64,000 nucleotides of DNA from assembly GCA_011503125.2 (NCBI GenBank), contig WWBZ02000033.1:496001-560000 (forward strand), given 5' to 3'. Positions 58,338 to 64,000 of the stretch are shown here, piece after piece. This DNA is from Botryosphaeria dothidea. Lineage: Eukaryota; Ascomycota; Dothideomycetes; Botryosphaeriales; Botryosphaeriaceae. The notes beneath the pieces were generated by a model that saw only the letters and a list, made by a program, of their open reading frames with translations, did no database searches and was not told where the DNA came from. A program made the translations under genes and the position numbers. How positions within the stretch are numbered: the first letter of the stretch is position 1; every line of letters begins with the position of its first letter.

Positions 58338-60408
58338 GCAGCACCGACAGCAGCAGCAATAACAACAACGAGGCCGGCGCGGTGGGTGTACGAATAGACT
58401 GTACAGTGTATAGCATCGAACTAACAGTATTCATGATGACAAGACTTTACATCGGAACACCCCAATGACTCGTTGAAGGCGCTTCCGTTGCTTACTTCTA
58501 GTTGAACGAAGGTTTGGGCGAATGATGGCGCCATAGAGACGGACGGCAAGAATTTAGCTATGGGAAGGTTTCAGGCGTTTACTATGTGCTGCGGAATTCT
58601 TGTTCAATTAAAGAGCGTCTCTTCAAATAGAGGCATGGCCTTAGAAAAGTACAATCGTTATGCAGTGTTTAGACTCAATGGTATTTTATTTACTCACACT
58701 GCTATCTCTCTAAAGGTTTGACAACCACCTAAACGACATTGCTTATGTGTAGGATGTTTAACGGATAGGCCGTGATGATCAGGATCAGCATCACCGAATG
58801 ATATTGAAGTTAACCGGTACTATTATGACAGGTTAGGTATGTAGTGCCTGTCTTAAAGACCAAGGTAGGATTATCCTATGGTTCTGGGATTTCTTTTCCC
58901 TATCCAATCTCTTGCCTTGGGCTCGTTCGTCAACTTGGATGAATTCGCAGCCTCAATGAACCTCGCCTTAGCATTTCCGAAATCCGGAGACTTTGCCATA
59001 ATGATCATACCATCGTCACGATGTCGAAAAGAACTTCCATCTGCGCCACCTCCCATCTTGAAGATCCAAAAATCCAAATTGTTGGGAAAAGGCGGGTTCG
59101 GCTCCACCAGCATCCCAGCCATCAGAAAATCCTCACGATCCCCACAACGATCGACACGCCCCGCATTCCCCACACTAAGAAAAAAAAATAAACCGGTTAA
59201 AAAAGGAGATACTAGGGACCCGGCGGCGCGGAGAGTAGCGCCAGATCTGCAAGGAACTAAGGGGAGGGCTTGTGATCTTGTTCGTACAAGGGACTCCCTG
59301 CGAGAATCGTGCTGATGATGCTGGTGTCAAAGGTGTGTCTGCGTTGGTCTTCGAACATGTTCCCTCGGATTAAAGGCATCCGCTGAGAATAGCTTCAGTG
59401 ATCGAGAGATTCCCCGAGCATGCTTTCCCGCACCAGGCGGAGCTCTGGATTTCCACGAGGTCTGTCTCGGGAGCACCTCGACACGCACCTGCCGTGGGGA
59501 GTTGAAGCATTCGTTCTGGCACGAACATGGCCAATGTTCCTGAACGCCTTCTTCCACACGGAATGTCCTGTCTTTCATTCGTGTTTGCACCTGCCAGTGC
59601 AATACTTAATATAAGGATTCACGAGAAGATCGTACGAGGCTGTATTCTGAGGATGACAGGTAGAAGTGCAGGCAACCCAAACTCATACTACGGGGTGTAG
59701 AAGAATTCATCCGGACGTGGGTTTAATCAGTCTTCCCAAACAATTGAATTAGGATGAATGCTTCGACTCCCGCGGTAGGAATGTTGCAGTGCTATTGAAA
59801 TTAACCCCATACTCTGGAGTGGAACTGTATGTCGAGTCTCCAATCCAAGAAAATAAATGGAGTTTGGTTTCATTAACAGTCTACCTGCAGCGACAATCAC
59901 TCAAAAACCTCAACTTGCGCTCAAATCCGTTCATTTATTTACATTTCTGTGCCAAGGAGTAACAAGAAGTCTTGTATGCTATCTACCCAATGTCACTGTA
60001 AGAGAGACAAAAGCTCGGGTATCCTTTCCATTCACAAAAACGTTCATATTTCTTTCTTGCGGTGACTTTTCGCTCGCTTTTCTGCGTTTTGGTTGCTGAA
60101 GACCGACAAATTCTTTGACTACTTGCACCTTCCAACCTTCCTGGAGGTAGAAGTATGAGCGTCGTTTGGTCTGCTATCGCGTAACATCGTAAATGGGTCT
60201 TGAGACATTAACATGTACAAAAAAAAGGGAAATATAGAAAGAGAAACAACAGTGCGCCATGCGTCTCGGTCTTCGTCTTTAGTAGATCTTTGGTGAAAAA
60301 TCTATTACAAAAAGCAAGATATCTCTTTGCAATACCACGGACAGGAGACTTTGAAAAATGAGCGGGGGTAAAAATTGAAAATATGACGGGGAAAACCAGT
60401 CCCTTGTT
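58338..60408. other. Convergent gene-poor region of 2 kb
   Basis: Spacer between the 14-3-3-like gene (+) and the MFS gene (-). A minus-strand frame at 59173-58871 reads like protein in part (FLMAGMLVEPNPPFP, then RHRDDGMIIMAKSPDFGNA) with a strong T-rich acceptor just upstream, but I recognise no family and no complete gene. The rest shows nothing. Confidence 0.4.
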
Positions 60409-62193
60409 TTAAACATCCTCGGGCCTCGGGCGCAGGGATGCGCGCCTGGCGCCTGAGTGTTGCGCTCTCTCTGAAGAGATCTCCTGGGCGAACTTCGAAC
60501 GGGCGCGGATCCGGGGGCCGTAGAAGTAGAAGATGTAGATCGGGACGGTGACGCAGATAGCGAGACAGGCGAGAATGGTGGAAGCGTAAGCAAGGTTGTT
60601 CGGCGCCGGACCAATGTTTGTGTACACTAAAAAGGCATATGGTGAGTTTGTGTTTCGTTGTCGCGAATTTTAGATGGGTACTTACGAGGCGTGGCGTAGA
60701 GAGCAGCGATACCAGCAAGGACATCACGAGCGAATCCGTTGCCACCCGTTGCTGAAGCGGAGTAAGGACCATAAGCGGCCACCATGTAATCGATCGTGGC
60801 CATGTAAATCGCGTAGTTCGCAATACCAACAAGGGCAGAGAAAATCAATGGCGCAATCCACGGATTGTACTCAGGACCTCTACTGGTCCAGGCGAAACCG
60901 AACAGACCGATCGTTTCGAGAGGGGCGGTGAAGAGCAGCCACTTCAGACGATACTCAGGGAAATCCGTTCCGTTCTTGATCATCTTGCTCTGCTTGAGGA
61001 ACCAGGGCATGAATGAGAACCAAGCGAGGAAGTAACCGATGAGCAACCTGTCAGAAAGAGTTGTAAGTAAAGATCCCTCATAACAGGAGGGAGTTGACTT
61101 ACGGAAGGAAAGCAAGACCAGTGTCGATTGTGCTGAAGTTCCATTGCTTGAAGACAGGGCCGTAAGACTCCAAGAAAGTGAAGATAAGGGCGTCACTGAA
61201 ACCGGAAAGCAGGGAAAGGAACAAGACGATGGGCTCAGTGAGGAACATCCTGAAAGGACGGATCCAGATGGTGATGATCTCCTTGATGGGGATGCCATCG
61301 ATATTCCAAACCTTGGACTGCTTGACGCGGAGCTTCTCGAGCTCGTCGGCAGTGTAGGCGTTCGCGTTTCCGGCTTTGCGGAGTCTCTTGGCCTCGCGGT
61401 TCATGAGGCAAGAGGCACGTGTCTCTCGGACAGTAAAGAAGTGCAGAATCTGGGTTGCGCCTCCGAAGATGAGCTGAAGCCAAAACACCCAGCGCCAGTT
61501 CAAGTACGTCTCAACGAAGCCTCCGACAATGGGGCCGATGACCGAGCCTCCGACGGAGGAGAAGACGACGTAGCCGACAGCGAATTGCTGGTCATCGGGT
61601 TGCCACATGTCGGCGACCATGCCCAGAGTGACGGAGCCACCGGCAGAGGAGAGGCCACCAAGGAAACGGAAGCCAATGATGGTTCCAAAGTTTGGGGCGA
61701 GAGCGCAGGGAATTTGCCAGAGGTTGACCAGGCCTAGAGACCACTGAAGGATGGGTCTCCGACCGTACTCCTCGGACCAAGGAGCCCAAAGTTCGCATCC
61801 GAAACCGTAGGCGACGAGGAAGATGAGTTGACCGACACGGGCGGCCTGAGCGCTGATGCTGAACTCGTCTTCGAGGCCGGAAATGGCATTGGAGTAGATA
61901 CTGGCATTGAAGTTCATGGAGCACTGAATCACGAAGATAACAGTGAGGATGTACCACTTGTACCAGGTGGGGTAGCAGAAGCCAAGCTTCTTGTAGACTT
62001 CGGGATCATCCTCAGTGACGGTTGGAACGCGGTCGTTGATGGCCTGCTTCTCCCGGATGGCCTTGTCCTCGGTCGGCTTCTCTTGCAGGACCTCTTGCCG
62101 TTCGTTGCTGGAGGAGTCAGACGTCTTTGATGCCGCCTTGGAGACAACACTGCCCTGTTGGGCGCGGGTCAACTCGTCTGACGGGGGAGCCAT
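60409..62193 (-). CDS. MFS transporter, DHA1 (12-helix) type
   Basis: Proton-coupled exporter of 556 residues in three exons (62193-61103, 61047-60686, 60626-60409). The cytosolic N terminus of about 85 residues is hydrophilic. The first helix region is WYILTVIFVIQCSMNFNASI, followed by ISAQAARVGQLIFLVAYGFG, then the motif A loop WAPWSEEYGRRPILQ. The stretch FRFLGGLSSAGGSVTLGMVA and DMWQPDDQQFAVGYVVFSS with VIGPIVGGFVETYLNWRWVF (motif C) places it in the polyamine/fluconazole DHA1 group. The central loop is long and basic (REAKRLRKAGNANAYT). The C-terminal helices include GNGFARDVLAGIAALYATP, typical of this group. Substrate unknown. Confidence 0.93.
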
Positions 62194-64000
62194 GATGGAG
62201 AGGGAGGGCAGGCGAGCGGTGGCAGGAAAACGGAGAAGATGGGGAAAGGACGGAGTTTAAGAACGCAGTCGGGTAGGTGCCATGGGGGAGGGATGCAGGC
62301 TCTTTGAGCGGAGCCATGGTCTTGGTAAGAATATAGTTCAGCGCCGATGACACCAGCTTCCAACTACGCTGACCTGTGACGTCAACCGGATGCATTGCGT
62401 TGCATCTGGGGCTTGATTCAATACGGCCCGTTGGGAATCTGACCAAGCCGTATTAAGCCGCTGCGCCGCGGCGCCCCAAAGCTTGCATGGCTTGACCCGC
62501 CCCGCGGCTCTGCGGCCTAGCCGTAAGTGGCTGCGTACCAAGCATGCAGTCAGGTATCGTACAGGCCGAAGCGGTATGGGCTCTTTGCCTAGCGCGCGTC
62601 CTTGGTTCTCCGGTCCGCACTGAAACCAGGTGCTCTGGGGCGGCGAAGGCCGGGGATGTGCCGCATGCGCGGTGTCCTTAGTACAAACACGGAACAGGCG
62701 CTCGCAGCACCCTCTCGTGATGCCCCGGACCATGCTAACGCCTGACCGCCGCGGGCCTCCGTTTCTCCAACCTTTCAGGCCCGCATGAGGGAATTTTGGC
62801 ATTGGGAACGCGGGGCCCCCTTCTTCGGCGCCTGTGCTGCAGACAGATAGCGACGCAGAAGGCGATGGATCGAGGATCTGCGGTGACGGCGAGGCGTGGC
62901 AAAGGATTCGTCGGTCGGACGCGCCGGTGGGCTTGTCCGAGCGCATGACGCCTCAGCCGCCGCCGCACGCGCACGGCACCGGCATCCATTGTGTGCAAAA
63001 CTGCAAAACCATGGAGTAATCGGTCGGACGTGGTTGAGGAGCTGGTCTTTTTCTGTCGGGCCAATTTCCTCCACTGCCCATGCGGAAGCCTTGTCCTGCA
63101 TCGCCTGGTAAACTGGCACCATGTGCGCGGGAGCATCGATGGCTGCTTGCGACCCGCCAGACCCACGGGACGCGACAGAGGAGCTGAGCATCAGTCGAGT
63201 GTTGGAGGGAGATAACGGCCCAACAACACCCGCCTCTCTCCGTTAACGGTCTTGGCAGCGCTGACCACGGGCGGAGGCTCCACATGCGCTCCGGATTCCT
63301 GCCCGCAGAATCGTCGTCTCCAGACTGGAGAGACGGCGCTTGCCTTGCCGTTTTCGCGCCCAGACCGACCCGCCTCCACGCCGACCCACTCTCCGAATGT
63401 GACGTTGCGGCAGCTCACAATCTCGTCTTCCGCGCGCAGCTGCTGAGCGCCGCGCACAGTCGAGCGAGCGCAACAGCACCATCGAGACGCAAGAGCAATA
63501 TCAGCACGGCTTTTGGTGTTTCGCATGCGGTCAGCGGCGTTGGTGCGGGACGAGCCAATGAGGCTCCGTGGCCCGGTCGATCGGTGGCGCATCTAAGCTC
63601 GTTGCCACGCCTGCCCAGGTTTGGGCGTGACTCGCAAAGCCTTGCTCCTCACACGACTCCTGCCGGCAGCGTCACCGTCCGTGAGCTTGTTCTCGCACAC
63701 CGCCCGGCTCGGAGAGCCTCGACGACCCCATGCATCCCACGCCCGTGGTCTGCTGCTGCTAGCTGCGTCGGCCCCGCCTCCACCCAAAAAGTCGAAACCA
63801 AAATGACGACGAGGTCTCACCATCTGTTCTGCGCTTGCGGGCCGTGTCCGGTCGTTATGCCGCCCCTGGCGAACGCGTGGGCGGCGGAAATCCTCATTCG
63901 CCAGATGCAGGTTGAGTCCTCCCGCTCGGGTTCCGCCTCATACATACGGGAACTCCGTCGCTTCCACTTGGCGCATGTCCCGGAAAACTTTTGGCCATAT
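62194..64000. other. Promoter and gene-poor right end
   Basis: The first few hundred bases form the promoter and leader of the DHA1-type transporter. The remaining 1.3 kb is GC-rich, with short frames open on both strands and no domain. No gene can be supported before the window ends. Confidence 0.45.

Noticed and set aside
1..64000. CRISPR arrays, insertion sequences, LTR or other transposons
   Set aside because: No regularly spaced repeats, terminal repeats or transposase, reverse transcriptase or integrase motifs were found in the reading; the organism is eukaryotic, so CRISPR is not expected.

Overview
This window is nuclear DNA from a filamentous ascomycete (Pezizomycotina). Genes are dense and lie on both strands. 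They carry several short introns (about 45-65 nt, GT...AG), have Pezizomycotina-type protein families, and show no operons or bacterial signals. The gene set fits a Dothideomycete best, but I cannot place it to genus. Exon joins given below were made by eye from splice signals, reading phase and family conservation; transcript data would settle them.

Layout, left to right. 0.5-2.2 kb: an eight-exon seven-helix membrane protein (-). 4.5-5.8 kb: a queuosine-salvage enzyme (-), head to head with a conserved fungal protein usually labelled 'casein kinase II beta 2' (+). 9.1-11.8 kb: the NatA auxiliary subunit Nat1 (+). 13.0-15.3 kb: the p23 Hsp90 co-chaperone (-) head to head with ESCRT-III Vps24 (+). 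15.8-17.3 kb: an agmatinase-family enzyme with a signal peptide and a C-terminal KDEL (-). 18.1-22.1 kb: a glycosylated membrane protein (-) head to head with an Fpg/MutM-type DNA glycosylase (+). 22.8-24.6 kb: a Sir2-class deacetylase (-). 26.7-27.4 kb: a small GPI-anchor-type surface protein (+). 28.4-29.6 kb: an aldo-keto reductase (+). 31.9-35.7 kb: the Mdm1-type sorting nexin (+). 36.1-39.4 kb: mitochondrial glycine-cleavage T protein (-) head to head with V-ATPase subunit C (+). 39.8-41.6 kb: a DHA2-type MFS transporter (+). 41.8-42.6 kb: a membrane-anchored protein whose frame holds one internal stop (-). 43.5 kb: an initiator tRNA-Met. 45.9-48.9 kb: Mediator subunit Rox3/Med19 (-) head to head with the ERCC1/Rad10 nuclease subunit (+). 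49.1-50.9 kb: an AflR-type Zn2Cys6 regulator (-). 52.6 kb: a 74-residue Cys/His-rich protein (-). 56.2-58.3 kb: a divergent 14-3-3-like protein (+). 60.4-62.2 kb: a DHA1-type MFS transporter (-).

Most genes are conserved single-copy housekeeping functions: protein acetylation, chaperoning, endosomal sorting, DNA repair, transcription, one-carbon metabolism and vacuolar acidification. They do not form a pathway cluster. The accessory-looking parts are the MFS genes, the AflR-type regulator with its gene-poor flanks (50.9-56.2 kb), and a coding-like but unresolved stretch at 30.2-31.6 kb. I see no transposon, CRISPR array or secondary-metabolite backbone gene. The observations most worth checking are the KDEL-ended agmatinase, the 14-3-3-like protein with a large disordered insert and a stop-containing intron, the in-frame TAA at 42.5 kb, and the unresolved 30-31.6 kb region.
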